Shown here: piece by piece, positions 23,048 to 36,560 of the stretch | Numbering within the stretch: position 1 is the first letter of the stretch | Layout: every line of letters starts with the position of its first letter | Source: Lineolata rhizophorae | Lineage: Eukaryota > Ascomycota > Dothideomycetes > Lineolatales > Lineolataceae | Direction: 5' to 3' | NCBI GenBank assembly: GCA_010093515.1 | Contig: MU001676.1 | Span: forward strand, 824,865-888,864 | Length of the DNA: 64,000 nt | Program-made: the position numbers and the translations under genes | Notes under the pieces: generated by a model | What the model was told of the DNA's origin: nothing | What the model saw: only the letters and a program-made list of their open reading frames with translations | The model's database searches: none

Positions 23048-25621
23048 TCACCTCCCGAACCAACCCCACTCCCGTCTTCTCCCTACCCCATCCTCTCCCC
23101 CCTCCCCACCCGCCCCCTCCGGCACATCCCCATGCAGCCTCACCCGATACACGCAAGTCCTCGGCCCTCCCCAGTTCTCCGTAACCCTCAACACGTAGCG
23201 CGCCGCCACGGCGCCCAGCCTCCTCATCGGCACGTCCAGCCCGAACGGCTGCACCCAGTTGTCGGCCCCGACGACGTACTCGAAGCGCCCCAAGCAAACC
23301 ATGTCCTGCGCCGCGCCGCCGCCGTCCAGCGGCTCCTCGCTGCACGGCAGCGCCAGCCTGGCCGCCGCGTCCCGCACGCGCCTCGCGACCGTCGCATCGT
23401 CGTACTCGCCGCCTCCCTCGCCGTCGCCGCCGCCGCCGCTGTGCCAGGCCCTAACTTCGGCCCACAGCTCCACGTGCCTCGGCGCCGAGCGCCCGCCGTC
23501 CAGCAGCCCTTGCCGCGGGAAGTGCTCGAGCACGAGGTCGACCGGGTGTACGAAGCGCGCGAGCTCGAAGCCGAGGGCGGCGCGGCCTCGCTCCGACTCG
23601 GCCGCGCACCACGCGTCGCCGGGTTCTGTCCAGGGCTTGAAGGCGGCCGCCGGTCCCCAACCACTGCCCGCGCCGCTGAGGCGGTGGTCGCGCCAGCGGT
23701 GGAGATCGTAGCTACGCGACGTGAGCTTGGGGATGATGACGGGGCCGTGCGCGGGCGCGAGGTGGTTGGGCCACGTGAGGGCGCCCGCCATGTTGGCGAT
23801 CATGGCGCGCGAGAAGTCGTCCAGGAGAGACTTATCGGCCGAGGCGGGGCGGCGCCGGACCGAGTCGCGGATCTTGTCCTCGAGCCTGAATTCTTGGGTA
23901 GCTAGCTGGCGCTCGACGTCCTTGATCTTGGGGCGCGCGTCGAGCTCGGCGTAGAATCTGCCCACGTGCTCCTTGATGAGCGCGACCGTCTCGTCTTTGG
24001 TCAGGACCATCTTGTCTTTGAACGTCTCGTCGACGGCATCCTTTACGTGCGGCTCTAGATCCCCGATGATCATAGCGCTCAAATGCTGCTTGTTCTTGGA
24101 CAGCCAGCTCGTCACGACGGATTCAGACGAGCCTCCCTTGTTCTCTTGGACCCACCAAGCGCGGAAGGCCTTTTTGAAATCATCGGTGAGGACGGGCTTG
24201 CCGGTCTTGGGGTCCTTACCAAGCACGACGAGGTCGGGAAGACGCTTCTTGAAGTCCTCGAGTGCCTGCGGAACCATTGTCTCGAGCAGCTCGAGCCGAC
24301 GCTGTGAATCCATTGTAAGCTTGCGCTTTTCCGTCGACATGGTGTATCCGGCCCAGTCCGTAAAGCTTGCCACATTGTCGCGTAAGCTGCCAAAAAAACT
24401 CGTGGAAACATTGTCGTTGCCGGAAAAGCGCATCGTTTGTAAAGCCTTATAGGGGGCGTAAAATGCTATAGCGACTGCTGAAACGACGAAGACGAGGATT
24501 AGGAAACGGAAAGCGAGGCGCGGAAGGACTTCGAGCGCGATGCTGCAATAGTACCGAGCATAATCCATCCATGTATTTTCCTCCTCCTCATCTTCTTCGT
24601 CTTCTTCGTCTCCTTCGTCCTCTTCGTCGCGCTTCGAGTCTAGCGTAGCGGCTTGCGGTCGACCGCGAACGAATTTTTCTTCGGCCCGCACTTCGAGCTC
24701 TTCCTGTGAGCGTGTGTATGGACGGCTAGATGCCCTGCCCCGCGCGCTGCCACGGCCGCGAGAAGAAATTGGGCCGTCGGCGTGCTCCCCACGGCGCGTC
24801 ATGTGCGCGTAGTAAGACGTCGCGTAGCCTAGGCCGCCGCCGATACCGGCCTCGTGCATGGGGCCATACGACTTAGATCCGTCATCGTCAAGGGCCGTCG
24901 CGTCGGACGCGGTGACCTCACGGCTAGCGCTCGGGCTCGGGTTGTAGTTGTCGTCGGTGTCTGGGTCAGTGGGCTGGCCTGGCGACGAGTGTATGGAGCC
25001 TTCCCGGTCTTCGGGCGAGGCGGTGTTCTCGCGGGCGTTACGAATGGCCTGCTCGAGCGCGTCGCCAAGGCCGCGCTGGCCGGCGCGGTGTTCGGGACGG
25101 CCCAGCATCGGGCGCCCAGCTGAGCCATAGGCAGCAGAGGCGCGCGACTGGACGGTGGGGAGGATGCGCTTCTGTGGGCCGCCGTGCGGAGCGGGCGTAA
25201 CACGGGTGATTGAGTCGGGAGCGGGAGTGCCTGCACCGAAAGCGACGCCGGATGCGGGCCCGGACCGGGTCGATCGCCGAGGAGTCTGTCCGGGAGAGGG
25301 CGCGACAGGTTGCGGGTGGCCGCTGAGGCGCGCCGAGCGGCGGGTGGTGGTAGAGCCTGCGTCCGACATTGCGGGAGATGCGAAGAAGTTGGAGAAGTCG
25401 TCGAGAGAAGGGTGGTCGGGTACGGTAGAGAGAGACCTGAATCGCGCAGAGATGTCGGTGATAGAAGGGCTGGGTGGAGGCGAGGTGGAGAGGAAGTTAA
25501 AGCGGTCAGATATGTCGACGCCGGTCGGGTCCTCCGGCTTAGGACGGAACGGAAGATGGTGGGTGACGAAGCCGGCCGGCTCACCGGCAACAGTGAACGA
25601 GCTACAACCTTGGCCAAACAT
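23048..25621 (-). CDS. SUN-domain nuclear envelope protein (Sad1/UNC-84 like)
   Basis: A single exon of 857 residues. The first 340 residues or so are disordered, rich in Ser, Pro and Arg (nucleoplasmic side). An acidic tract follows (about 340-358, EEDEGDEEDEEDEEEE), then one strong membrane helix (about 368-388, FLILVFVVSAVAIAFY). Then come about 200 residues of predicted coiled, helical stalk, and a C-terminal SUN domain (about 590-845) with LGFELARFVHPVDLVLEHFP, SAPRHVELWAEV and YVLRVTENWGG. SUN proteins sit in the inner nuclear membrane, bind KASH partners across the lumen and tie the nucleus or spindle pole body to the cytoskeleton. The domain order is exactly that of fungal Sad1-type proteins. 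The gene is divergent from the 4-epimerase gene, sharing about 1.4 kb of upstream DNA. Confidence 0.9.
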   Translation of the reverse strand: MFGQGCSSFTVAGEPAGFVTHHLPFRPKPEDPTGVDISDRFNFLSTSPPPSPSITDISARFRSLSTVPDHPSLDDFSNFFASPAMSDAGSTTTRRSARLSGHPQPVAPSPGQTPRRSTRSGPASGVAFGAGTPAPDSITRVTPAPHGGPQKRILPTVQSRASAAYGSAGRPMLGRPEHRAGQRGLGDALEQAIRNARENTASPEDREGSIHSSPGQPTDPDTDDNYNPSPSASREVTASDATALDDDGSKSYGPMHEAGIGGGLGYATSYYAHMTRRGEHADGPISSRGRGSARGRASSRPYTRSQEELEVRAEEKFVRGRPQAATLDSKRDEEDEGDEEDEEDEEEENTWMDYARYYCSIALEVLPRLAFRFLILVFVVSAVAIAFYAPYKALQTMRFSGNDNVSTSFFGSLRDNVASFTDWAGYTMSTEKRKLTMDSQRRLELLETMVPQALEDFKKRLPDLVVLGKDPKTGKPVLTDDFKKAFRAWWVQENKGGSSESVVTSWLSKNKQHLSAMIIGDLEPHVKDAVDETFKDKMVLTKDETVALIKEHVGRFYAELDARPKIKDVERQLATQEFRLEDKIRDSVRRRPASADKSLLDDFSRAMIANMAGALTWPNHLAPAHGPVIIPKLTSRSYDLHRWRDHRLSGAGSGWGPAAAFKPWTEPGDAWCAAESERGRAALGFELARFVHPVDLVLEHFPRQGLLDGGRSAPRHVELWAEVRAWHSGGGGDGEGGGEYDDATVARRVRDAAARLALPCSEEPLDGGGAAQDMVCLGRFEYVVGADNWVQPFGLDVPMRRLGAVAARYVLRVTENWGGPRTCVYRVRLHGDVPEGAGGEGGEDGVGRRREWGWFGR

Positions 25622-27062
25622 TTCGTCAGAAGAAGGTGACTGATTTGCGTGAATATTGAGACAACGGTGAATGCGCTATAAACAGGACGAGAGCTGAACG
25701 TGAAAATAAGAGCGCAAATAGGGCAGGAGTGAATCGCGAGAGGAAATTGGAACGAGATGACAGATATAGCGAAAAAGGAGATGAAGAAGAAGGAAAGAAG
25801 AGCAGCAAAAGCTACACGTCTATTGTGAGAGCCACTCAATAGAATGTTGAAGACGTGCGTATCCCCCAGCGGGCCCGCAGCATCACGGCCGCTAGAAAGG
25901 TGGCGATTGCGACAACGAACATGACACTCACAGGACGGCCAGAAAAACTATGCCTGCTGTGACGGATAGAGTCTCGCGCCTCCGGAACAACCGCTTCACG
26001 TTGAAGCTGACGATGCTAGAACTCTCGGGGCGGGATAAGTCCCAGCCGGCCAAAGACGGAGGAGAAAGCCCCGAGGAAGGCGTGGGGTGGCGAATTTCAA
26101 ATGAGGGAGGCGCGGCCTGGGCCGTGGGATCAGGCGCGGCAGGCGCGTTGTCACGGCGGCAGGTGCCAGCACTCAGACGGCGCGGGCGAGGAAGTCGCGA
26201 CGGCCGTTGCTGGACGGAGGGACGAGAGCGCAACGGCAGCAGCAGCGACGGGTCCGGGATGCATGGTATGCCGGCACGGGGTGAGAGAGAGCGCGCCTCG
26301 TGCTCTCTCGCGCGGGGTGGAGGGTGCCTGGACCTGGATGAAGGCTGCTGCCCGAGGCACCGAGCGCTGGCAGTCGGGTTGTTTGCGCTGGCGCATGCCT
26401 CAAGCACGGAATTCCAGCGTTTTGTTGTGACAACACTCGGGAGCGGCGGCGCCAGCCGCGGCCAGCCACGGCCGAGCTGGCGCCACGCGCGGGTTGTGGG
26501 ACTCGCCAGCACCAGCCACAGCAAGCCTTTGCGGCGGTCTCCCCACCCCGCTACCCCGCCGCGGCAGGTCGATGCAGCTCGATGGCTGGCGCGACTGCGT
26601 GCATCGGGCGCTCAGCCAATTCTCCGGCTCCTCGCTCTGGTTGGCCCTATTTTTGATCTTGCTTGGCAAGAAATTACGAGCCTCCGGCCGGCGAGAACGG
26701 GCGTGTACCGGCTTGCCCCGAGGCCAGCGAACCTGCAAACCGTGCCACCACCTCGTGCTACGCCCCTGGCCCTTTCGTGTCCGTATTGCCAGCACAAAGC
26801 CACCGTTGCAACCCGCGGCGAGAGCGCTCAGGCGTGTCGTGAAAAATATATAAGTGGTCAGCCGGAGCCCTCTCGATTTCCTCCACTCGCGCAATTGCCC
26901 ATTGTCCACCTACGACCTCCTAGCTATACTTTGCGAGGGAAGCATTATTGCGCGTCCTCGCTTCACCGCTACCGCGTACTGCATACACTCCGTTTCCCCT
27001 TTTGCCCTCCGGCTCGCAATTCCACAGAGCTCCGGACTTCTCGGAAGCACCCCACCGGCATC
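25622..27062. promoter_or_regulatory. Shared upstream region of SUN-domain and epimerase genes
   Basis: A divergent intergenic region of about 1.4 kb. It is GC-rich and open in several frames by composition. A TATA box lies about 210 bases before the epimerase start, and pyrimidine-rich stretches follow it. On the other side, A/G-rich sequence near 25700-25810 (C/T-rich on the sense strand) lies upstream of the SUN gene start. Confidence 0.5.
26847..26853 (+). promoter_or_regulatory. TATA box of the UDP-glucose 4-epimerase gene
   Basis: TATATAA within an otherwise GC-rich region, 210 bases upstream of the ATG. It is followed by C/T-rich sequence suited to transcription start sites about 30-60 bases on. 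Confidence 0.5.
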
Positions 27063-28585
<1,523 letters not shown>

Positions 28586-28826
28586 AGAAACTTGGGGGAT
28601 GCCCCGATTTGGACGTGACCTTCAAGTTTGGACAACTTTTAGAGTCAAGAAAAAGAAAAAAAAGTAGACACGTGTGCAATTTTATAAAGTTTTCATGCAT
28701 TTGCTCTATTCGAAGCTGTTCGCCGAATGATATGAGGGCCAAGTCTTGCGAATATTACCCAACGCGGTTAGCTACCAAAATGGCACATGCGCCCCGCTCG
28801 CTGATTGGGCGTTCTCGGGAAACCGC

Positions 28827-29144
28827 ATGGCCCTGCCTTTGAGTCACGAGCAGGCCGCAGCGCACCTCGCAGCCAAAACCGCACTCATGCAAGCCCCGCC
28901 AGCACCTCTCCGCCACATTTTCCTTCCGCTAGCAGAGTCCTTCCTCGCTGTCCATAACATAGGGTGCCGGCCTCAAGCAACACTCCTTCACACGTCCAGG
29001 TTCTTCCCCCGCTCACACCACTTTCACTCGGCGCGCCCGATCCTCGCCAGCGGCACCGTGCCCAGCGCGCAACGACACGGCAACCGGCTCTCCAGCACCC
29101 GCAACCGCACCCACCACGTCCATCACCACGGCAGCCTCTCCAGC
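28827..29144 (+). other. In-frame 5' extension of the ARC1-like gene, presequence-like
   Basis: An open frame continuous with the ARC1-like CDS from ATG 28827 (another in-frame ATG at 28887). It encodes 106 residues that are basic, nearly without acid, and include LLHTSRFFPRSHHFHSARP, which looks like a mitochondrial targeting sequence. Whether it is translated is unknown; it could be an alternative start giving a second, organelle-bound form, or a leader open by chance. Confidence 0.4.
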
Positions 29145-30476
29145 ATGGACCCGCGCACGCTCTCGCTCCTGCAGCGCGCCTTCCCCGGCGCGTCCGCATC
29201 GCTGACGGCCTCGACGTCCGCCTCCGCCGCGTCCACCACGTGCTTCCCGTCGGTGGTGTACACGGCCGCGGAGCTCGCCGCCGTCGACGCGTGGGCGGCG
29301 CGCGCGCCCGGCCTGGCCACCGACGCGGCCGCCCGCCGCGACCTGAACGCGCACCTGGCGACGCGGACGACGCTGCTGGGGGCGAAGCCGTCGGCGGCGG
29401 ACGTGGCGGCGTGGGCGGCCGTGAGTCCCGTGGTGCGCGGGTGGGACGCTGAGGCGAGGACGGGCGAGCTGGGGCTGCATCACGTGGTGCGGTTTGTGGC
29501 GTGGGTGCAGGAGACGGGCGTGTTTGGGTTGAGGGGAGTGCTGGGCGAGGGGGAGAAGGTGGGCGTAGATAGGGATGAGGTCGTGGTGAGGGTCAAGCAG
29601 GTGGATGTTAAGGCGGAGAAGGAGAGGAAGAAGAAGGAGAAGGAGGGCGCGGAGGGGGCGGGGGGTATCAAGGAGAAGGTGGGCGAGGCGAAGGAGGCGG
29701 TCGAGGGGAAGGCGGCGGCGGCGGTGGCTAAGGTCAAGGGGAAGGGGAAGGGGAAGGCTGAGGGCGAGGATGCCGCCGCTGCTGGTACTACCGCCGCCGC
29801 GGCGCCGCAGGAAGGCAAAAAGAAGGAAAAGAAGGAAAAGGCACCCAAGCCGGCCAAGGCGCCGCCTAAGGAGACGCCCCTGTCGCCCCACCTCATCGAC
29901 CTCCGCGTTGGCCACATCCTCAAGTGCGAGCTCCACCCCAACGCCGACAGCCTCTTCGTGTCCACCATGGCCGTAGGCGATCCGCCCGGCACCGACAACA
30001 CCTCCGAATACGACGGCCACGTTGTCCGTACCGTCTGCTCGGGCCTCAACGGCCTCGTGCCTCTCAACGAGATGCAGGGCCGCAAGGTCGTCGCCGTGTG
30101 CAACCTCAAGCCCGTCACCATGCGCGGCGTCAAGAGCTGCGCCATGGTGCTGGCGGCGTCGCCGCGCGACGACGCTGAGCACAAAGGCCCCGTCGAGCTG
30201 GTCAAGCCGCCACCGGGCGCTAAGGCCGGCGACAGGGTCTGCTTCGAGGGCTGGGAGGGCGAGCCGGAGGGCATGCTCAATCCGAAGAAGAAGGTCTGGG
30301 AGACCTTGCAGCCGGGGTTCACGACGACTGAGGGGAGGGAGGTGGCGTTTGATGCGGGGGCGGTGGAGGCGTTGGTGGGCGCGGAGCATGTGGGGGGGAG
30401 GGAAGGAAATAGGGTTTTGAAGGCTGGTGGGGAGGCCTGTACGGTCGAGACGTTGGTCGGGGCTACGGTTAGGTAG
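29145..30476 (+). CDS. ARC1: ARC1-like tRNA-binding cofactor of aminoacyl-tRNA synthetases
   Basis: 443 residues from MDPRTLSLLQRAFPG, the start expected from fungal relatives; the long-form starts lie upstream. Residues 1-130 resemble the GST-like N-domain that binds Met- and Glu-tRNA synthetases. Residues about 145-240 are a Lys/Glu/Ala-rich basic linker that binds nucleic acid. From about residue 243 (LIDLRVGHILKCELHPNADS) comes the OB-fold tRNA-binding domain shared with EMAP-II, Trbp111 and the C-terminus of some MetRS enzymes, with VRTVCSGLNG, VAVCNLKPVTMRGVKS and SCAMVLAAS in the right order. Arc1 raises tRNA affinity of its synthetases and keeps them in the cytosol. The long G-rich coding strand leaves a large antisense open frame, which is a shadow. 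Confidence 0.88.
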   Translation: MDPRTLSLLQRAFPGASASLTASTSASAASTTCFPSVVYTAAELAAVDAWAARAPGLATDAAARRDLNAHLATRTTLLGAKPSAADVAAWAAVSPVVRGWDAEARTGELGLHHVVRFVAWVQETGVFGLRGVLGEGEKVGVDRDEVVVRVKQVDVKAEKERKKKEKEGAEGAGGIKEKVGEAKEAVEGKAAAAVAKVKGKGKGKAEGEDAAAAGTTAAAAPQEGKKKEKKEKAPKPAKAPPKETPLSPHLIDLRVGHILKCELHPNADSLFVSTMAVGDPPGTDNTSEYDGHVVRTVCSGLNGLVPLNEMQGRKVVAVCNLKPVTMRGVKSCAMVLAASPRDDAEHKGPVELVKPPPGAKAGDRVCFEGWEGEPEGMLNPKKKVWETLQPGFTTTEGREVAFDAGAVEALVGAEHVGGREGNRVLKAGGEACTVETLVGATVR

Positions 30477-31948
30477 GCTAGAGAGGGGGATGGTTGGGTG
30501 AGAGGGATGGGGAATCGTGGGGGTGATGAGCAAGGCGGAGGTGTTGGGTTGGTGTGGGTGCTTTCGGTGTGATGGTTTGAAAAGTTATAGACTTTTTTTC
30601 TTTTCTCTCAGAATCGCTAGGGTTTGTTTCCGGTTGCTGTGCCTTGGCAGTTGACTGTGTCCGAGAAGCGGCCATAGCCGTGGTGTCTTAATGTCCGCAA
30701 GAAACAGAAGTTGGAACCACAGGCTACATAGCATAACAGTGACTTGAAGCCTACGGAAACCACGGATGTGCACACAAGATATATTCTCACCTAATGAAAT
30801 TATACCCCACGGCTGATCTATGAAGAACATTATGGTGATAACATTGCCAACAAAGTTAGCAATAGTGAGCTCGAGTGGAGGCCCTTTACATACAGCTTCT
30901 ATTGAGCTAGCAGCCATTCAATAGATCTCTCAGAACCGTGTAGGTAAGTGTACATTGGATCGTCCCTGCACCTGGGTTGGAAGAGTCCATTTCCCATTCG
31001 CTTCTCTGATTAGAGCGCACTTTCAGGACTAGCTACATGATCCGTACATACAGTTGGTCTTCGATTGACTAGGCGTGGTCGATACAAGAAGTGTTGGACT
31101 AGCTTGGAACGGCTTGAGTATGGTTTTAACGATAGTTTTGCGGCCAGCAGGAAGAACTGTTTTGGTCCATAACAGCCGAACTGTTGGTTCTAATCTCGGA
31201 ATTTTTTTGTACATGTTGATCCAGGCCGCAATTATCTGCTCCTTGAAGTAGTTGATGGAGCGCGTGTATTTAGATATTCAAACCCGAATAGGCGCTCTTC
31301 CTGACGGTCTGAATGACTAGAGCTAATACTACCGGCATGACATTCGAGTTACGCGCCTTGCTGAGAACGGAAGTCTATCTTTTCAACTACTTCTCACAGC
31401 TTCGGGCCCAAAGCTGCCAGCTACATGTACTAACAACGGCTTGCATATCAATAAACATACCTAGCAACCACTTGCTACCCAAGACCTGCGCGGCGAGAAC
31501 CTGCCACGATAGATTCCGACCACTGAAGAGGCTACTTGCCACATTAAGGTTCTTCAGACGCCAGTAGCATTCAAAATTCTGTGCCCAAATCCACTGCTCG
31601 GGTAACAGACTTCCACACACACGATCCAAGACACCCTTGACGCGTCACTTCTCCATACTTACCTAGAACTAGGCCACGCAACCTAGTCTCAGAGAGGCGC
31701 AACTCATTCCGGAGAGCCGCCACACCTAAAAGCAAAACACGGAGAAATAAAGAGAAGAAGCGTTCCCAAACGCCATGCTTCCAACGACAATAATAAGGCA
31801 AGTGGTGAAAATGTGGTATACAGGAGAATAATATGCTTGTCTCTAGAGACAGAGCCCTTGTAATAATTGACGCGCCTCTCGCAGCTTCGTTGTCATGTTC
31901 ACCAACGTAGCGGAAACTGGAGTTGGCAGAGCCGATCCCCTCCGATTC
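30477..31948. other. Intergenic region with weak coding-like traces
   Basis: About 1.5 kb between ARC1 and YPT6. On the minus strand, a frame over about 31029-31280 reads INYFKEQIIAAWINMYKK and then RLLWTK, and another sits at 31387-31629. Neither has a start, domain or clean splice partners, so I treat them as unresolved or relic sequence. Confidence 0.35.
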
Positions 31949-33030
<1,082 letters not shown>

Positions 33031-33530
33031 GTTTGCTAGAATCGGAGATGCTTCACGCCCGAGCTTCCGCAAGCAACCACCGGGGAACAGAAACCGTGTT
33101 CGATCAACGCTGCGCGCGACTCCGAGGTACGACGCGCCGGGAGGGGGTATCTCAGGAGGCAGAAGCGACGTGGACGAAGGGCCGGGATGGAGCGTGTTCT
33201 TCGGCCCGCAAGAGAGGGAGAGGACGTGCGAACCCCGGATGCGGCAATCGCACGAGCCGGGGAGTCCACGCCACGCCTTACCCCTTCGGGCAAGCCTCGC
33301 GAAGGAGCGCCCGAAAGGTTAGCTAAGCGGGCTGTATTTCTGCGTCGATTTTTGTGCTTGCCAAGATTTCGCTATTTCACGCGCCCAGCAACGCTGAGAG
33401 TTGGTTCACGATTGAGTCCAATCGTAGGCCCGGAACTCCGTATCAGCATCTACTTTTATAACCTACTTCTCCCATTGATATACGCTTCTAACTAAGCCGA
33501 CCCGATACCCAGCGGGCGAAGTCCGCCACC
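33031..33530. promoter_or_regulatory. Divergent promoter region of YPT6 and NOP53
   Basis: Five hundred bases between two outward-facing ATG codons. The NOP53 side holds TTTTATAACC at about 33453-33462 and short pyrimidine tracts. No coding frame is supported. Confidence 0.45.
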
Positions 33531-35099
33531 ATGGCCACCTCCATCGATGCTCCGCAGCAGCACAAGCAGCCCTCTCGCAAAGGCAAAAAGGCCTGGCGCA
33601 AGCACGTCGACCTGACCGAAGTACAGGCCGGTCTTGAAAACTCCCGTGAGGAAATCATAAAACAGTGGGGTTTTCCGCTTTCTCCTCAACTCACCGATCA
33701 CGAATCAACTAAACCTCATTCATAGCGGCGCCCCTCTCTCGACCATCCCTTCCGGAGCTCTCTTCACGACCGACACCTCCGGCTCGGACCACATTCGCCG
33801 CATCTATGTCCCGAAGAAACGGCTCAAGGCGGACGAGATCCTCGCGCAGCGCAGCGCCGTACCCGCACTCGGAGGACGGAAGCGGCCCGCCGATGGCAAA
33901 GTCACGGATGGGATCCTTCCAGAGAAGCGGCGCCGGGGCGGCGAGAAGTTTGTTACCGACAAGGAAGTCGCACGCTTGAAGAACCTCGCCTGGAGCGGCC
34001 AGGGCGTCACGCAGCCGTCTCAGCTTCGGTCCGAAGACTCTGCGGCGTACGACCCCTGGGCCGAGGACGACGCCGGCTCTGCCGACCGGGCTGCGGGGGA
34101 CGCCGCCGCAGTGGAGCGGGATGCCGCGTCAACTCCCGCTGGCGAGCAAGGCGACGCTTTTTCCTCCTTCGCCCCACCCAAACCCAAGCCCGTTCGCGCC
34201 CCCCCAACCTTACGCCACCCGCCTGTCTCTCAAACCGCGTCCGGTAGCGCCCCACGCGCTGTGCCCCGGCCCGACCCGGGGCGCAGCTACAACCCGGACT
34301 TTAACGACTGGGCGGCGTTGGTGGAGCGTGCGGGCGAGCGTGAAGTTGCGGTAGAGCGCGAGCGGCTGACCAAGGAAGCGGCGGAGCGGGAGTGGGAAGA
34401 GAGGGTGAAGCTGGCGGGAGAGGAAGCAGAGAGGTTGGAGAAGGAAGTGAGGGAGCGTGAGGAAAGGGGTTCCGACGGTGAGGAGAATTGGGCGAGCGAG
34501 TGGGAGAGTGAATGGGAGGGTTGTGTAAGCGGAAAGGAGGATGATGGTGGACAGGAGGAAGAGGATGGGATGAGTAAGAAGGCGAAGCAGCCTAAGAGGA
34601 AGACAAAGGCGGAAAGGAATAGAGCCAAGAGGAGGAAGGATGAGGAGAGGATGAGGGCGGGGGAGGAGAAGGCTAAGAGGAGAGAGGCGCAGGCGGCGAG
34701 GGCGAAGGAGTTAGCTAGGGAGGCGGAGCAAAGGGAGAAGGAGAGGCAGATGAGGGATTTGGTGCTAAAGGATGAGGGTTCCGAAGATGTCGACTCGAAC
34801 GAGTTAAAGCTACGCAAGAAAACGTTTGGGAAGCACGGGTACGTCTTCTTCTCATCGCTGTCATCAGCAAAGGTGTTGACCATTATAGCATTGCCGAACC
34901 CAATTTGGAGCTCGTATTGGCGGACGAATTGCAAGATTCCTTGCGCAAGCTCAAGCCGGAGGGTAACTTGCTTAAGGATCGTTTCAGGCACATGCTGGTC
35001 AGCGGCAAGGTCGAGCCGCGGCGGCCCATCACGCAGTATAAGAAACCGAATCGCACGCTTACCGAGAAATGGAGTTACAAAGATTGGAAGCTAGTATAG
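33531..35099 (+). CDS. NOP53: Ribosome biogenesis protein Nop53 (GLTSCR2 family)
   Basis: Three exons: 33531-33664, 33726-34838 and 34889-35099, giving 485 residues. The N-terminal SRKGKKAWRKHVDLTEVQ is the family signature, followed by IRRIYVPKKRLKADEIL. The middle is acidic and Arg/Glu-rich with a long charged helix or coiled coil (residues about 250-390, many EERERE-type repeats). The C-terminal exon (LADELQDSLRKLKPEGNLLK, then RFRHMLVSGKVEPRR) is the conserved end. Nop53 joins nucleolar pre-60S particles and recruits the exosome helicase Mtr4 through an arch-interaction motif for 7S RNA trimming. Splice donors GTGGGG and GTACGT and acceptors CATAG and TATAG keep phase. Confidence 0.93.
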
Positions 35100-35870
35100 A
35101 ATAAAGATTGCGTGTGGTGGAATGTAATTCAAGCGTAGAACATCGTCATCCCATTAGTTATAGACGTATCTGGAGGCGTTTAGAGCAAGCAAGAATATTC
35201 AGTTTCCCAATGTATTCACGAGTCATTGAAGCTAGTTGAGCGATGTCATACTAGTTTCTAACTTCACGAGAGAATTGGATGACAGCATTACCCAGATCCA
35301 TTTCTCTAATAAGGATGAATGCCAACAACCCTCTCAAGCCCACTTCTGATGCCGCTGACGAAGTCAACAACCAAGCCATAGTTCATGTAAAACATGACGT
35401 GAGGCAGAGCAAAGCGTAACATCCACAGCCCTGACCACAGCTCCACAAACCCGCCCATACAAAAAAATGTACATGCAAGTGCAAAAAAAGGGGATGAAAC
35501 TCTATAAGTACACTCTAGCTCCCTTCAAAGTATAGGTAAAGAGCCAGAGGGTGAAAGGAGAGGTGAGAGAATAATCAACAACACAACCCAAGATTTTGTG
35601 GCTAGAACGTCGTATTCCCTTCACAGGCCCACATATAGCCACCTTGCACAAGTCACAAAGGCCGCAAACACGTCCTCTGAATTAGGACATGAAAATGCGG
35701 GAATCGCCGTGTAACCTGAGACTAGGGTTCCTGCCGACGACCATTTCATTCAAGGCCCAGTATAAGCCCTGCGACTAGATTATAGCTAACAAGGCACGTA
35801 AGTAGAAAGTGCACCTCGCAGAATAAAACATGTCGATGATCGGTAGGGCACGTGTTGCTAGCAGCGCTTA
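35100..35870. other. Convergent 3' flanks of NOP53 and TOM20
   Basis: About 770 bases with only short frames. No gene is supported. Confidence 0.6.
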
Positions 35871-36560
35871 CTACTCAACGTTGGCGCCATCGTCGCTGCC
35901 GGGACGGCGGGCAGTTACTTTGATAGAGGGATCGGCAGCGATCATTTGGGCCAGAACATCGAGGACAGGCTATTAAAGTGTTAATCAAATGTCTACAAGA
36001 GCTTGCGGGCAACAAGGCACATTTGAATAAAATTTATCAGGAATGTGCAGAAAGTAAATACCTTGGTGACGGTGCGGTCGTAGATGTTGATCAAATCGCT
36101 AGGGGAGGGGTACACTTTGAGAGCCTTGAAAAGGCTCAAGGCTGCATCAACAGGATCGGAGCCTGTATAGATAAAGCAGTCAGCGAAATAGCATATAGCC
36201 ATTGTAGTGATAAAAAAACTCACCATCCTGGCACAGAGCTTCTCCCTTAGCCACCTCTTGCATAAAGAACGCCTCATGCTCATCCTGGCTGCCGGAGCGG
36301 ATGATGGGATCTGTCTCAGCCGTCGCAGTTGCAATAGCCGCCTTGATACGCGTGCGCATCTCCTTCTCCTCGGCCTCAGCTGCCTCCTTGGCTGCCTTCT
36401 CCTGGCGTTTGGATGCTTTCTTCAGCGCCCGACGGAACTCGGGGTCGGAACGCCGCCGGTAGTCAAAGTAGAGCGCGTACGCGACAACGCCTGTCAGCGC
36501 TGTACCAACGCAGGCTGCAACGATGGTGGATGTGCGGAGAGCTGGTTCCGTGGATGCCAT
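35871..36560 (-). CDS. TOM20: Mitochondrial import receptor Tom20
   Basis: Three exons: 36560-36224, 36162-36062 and 35969-35871, giving 178 residues. The N-terminal anchor ([20 protein letters not shown], about residues 11-30) is followed by the basic [20 protein letters not shown], then an Ala/Glu/Lys linker. The receptor domain has [18 protein letters not shown], then the TPR-like [19 protein letters not shown] and [10 protein letters not shown]. The tail is acidic. Tom20 sits in the outer membrane, anchored by its N-terminus, and binds amphipathic presequences for the TOM complex. Length matches other fungi (about 175-185). Introns are 61 and 92 nt with GTGAGT and GTATTT donors. It is divergent from EXO84. 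Confidence 0.95.

Noticed and set aside
22916-23905. 329-codon plus-strand frame opposite the SUN domain
   Set aside because: It mirrors the SUN-coding strand and has no motif of its own.
29013-30533. 506-codon antisense frame across the ARC1-like gene
   Set aside because: The plus strand encodes a clear tRNA-binding protein; the antisense frame is Arg/His/Leu-rich with no domain, a shadow of G/C-rich codons.
31029-31801. Minus-strand frames between ARC1 and YPT6
   Set aside because: Some stretches look protein-like, but there is no start, domain or workable splice between them.
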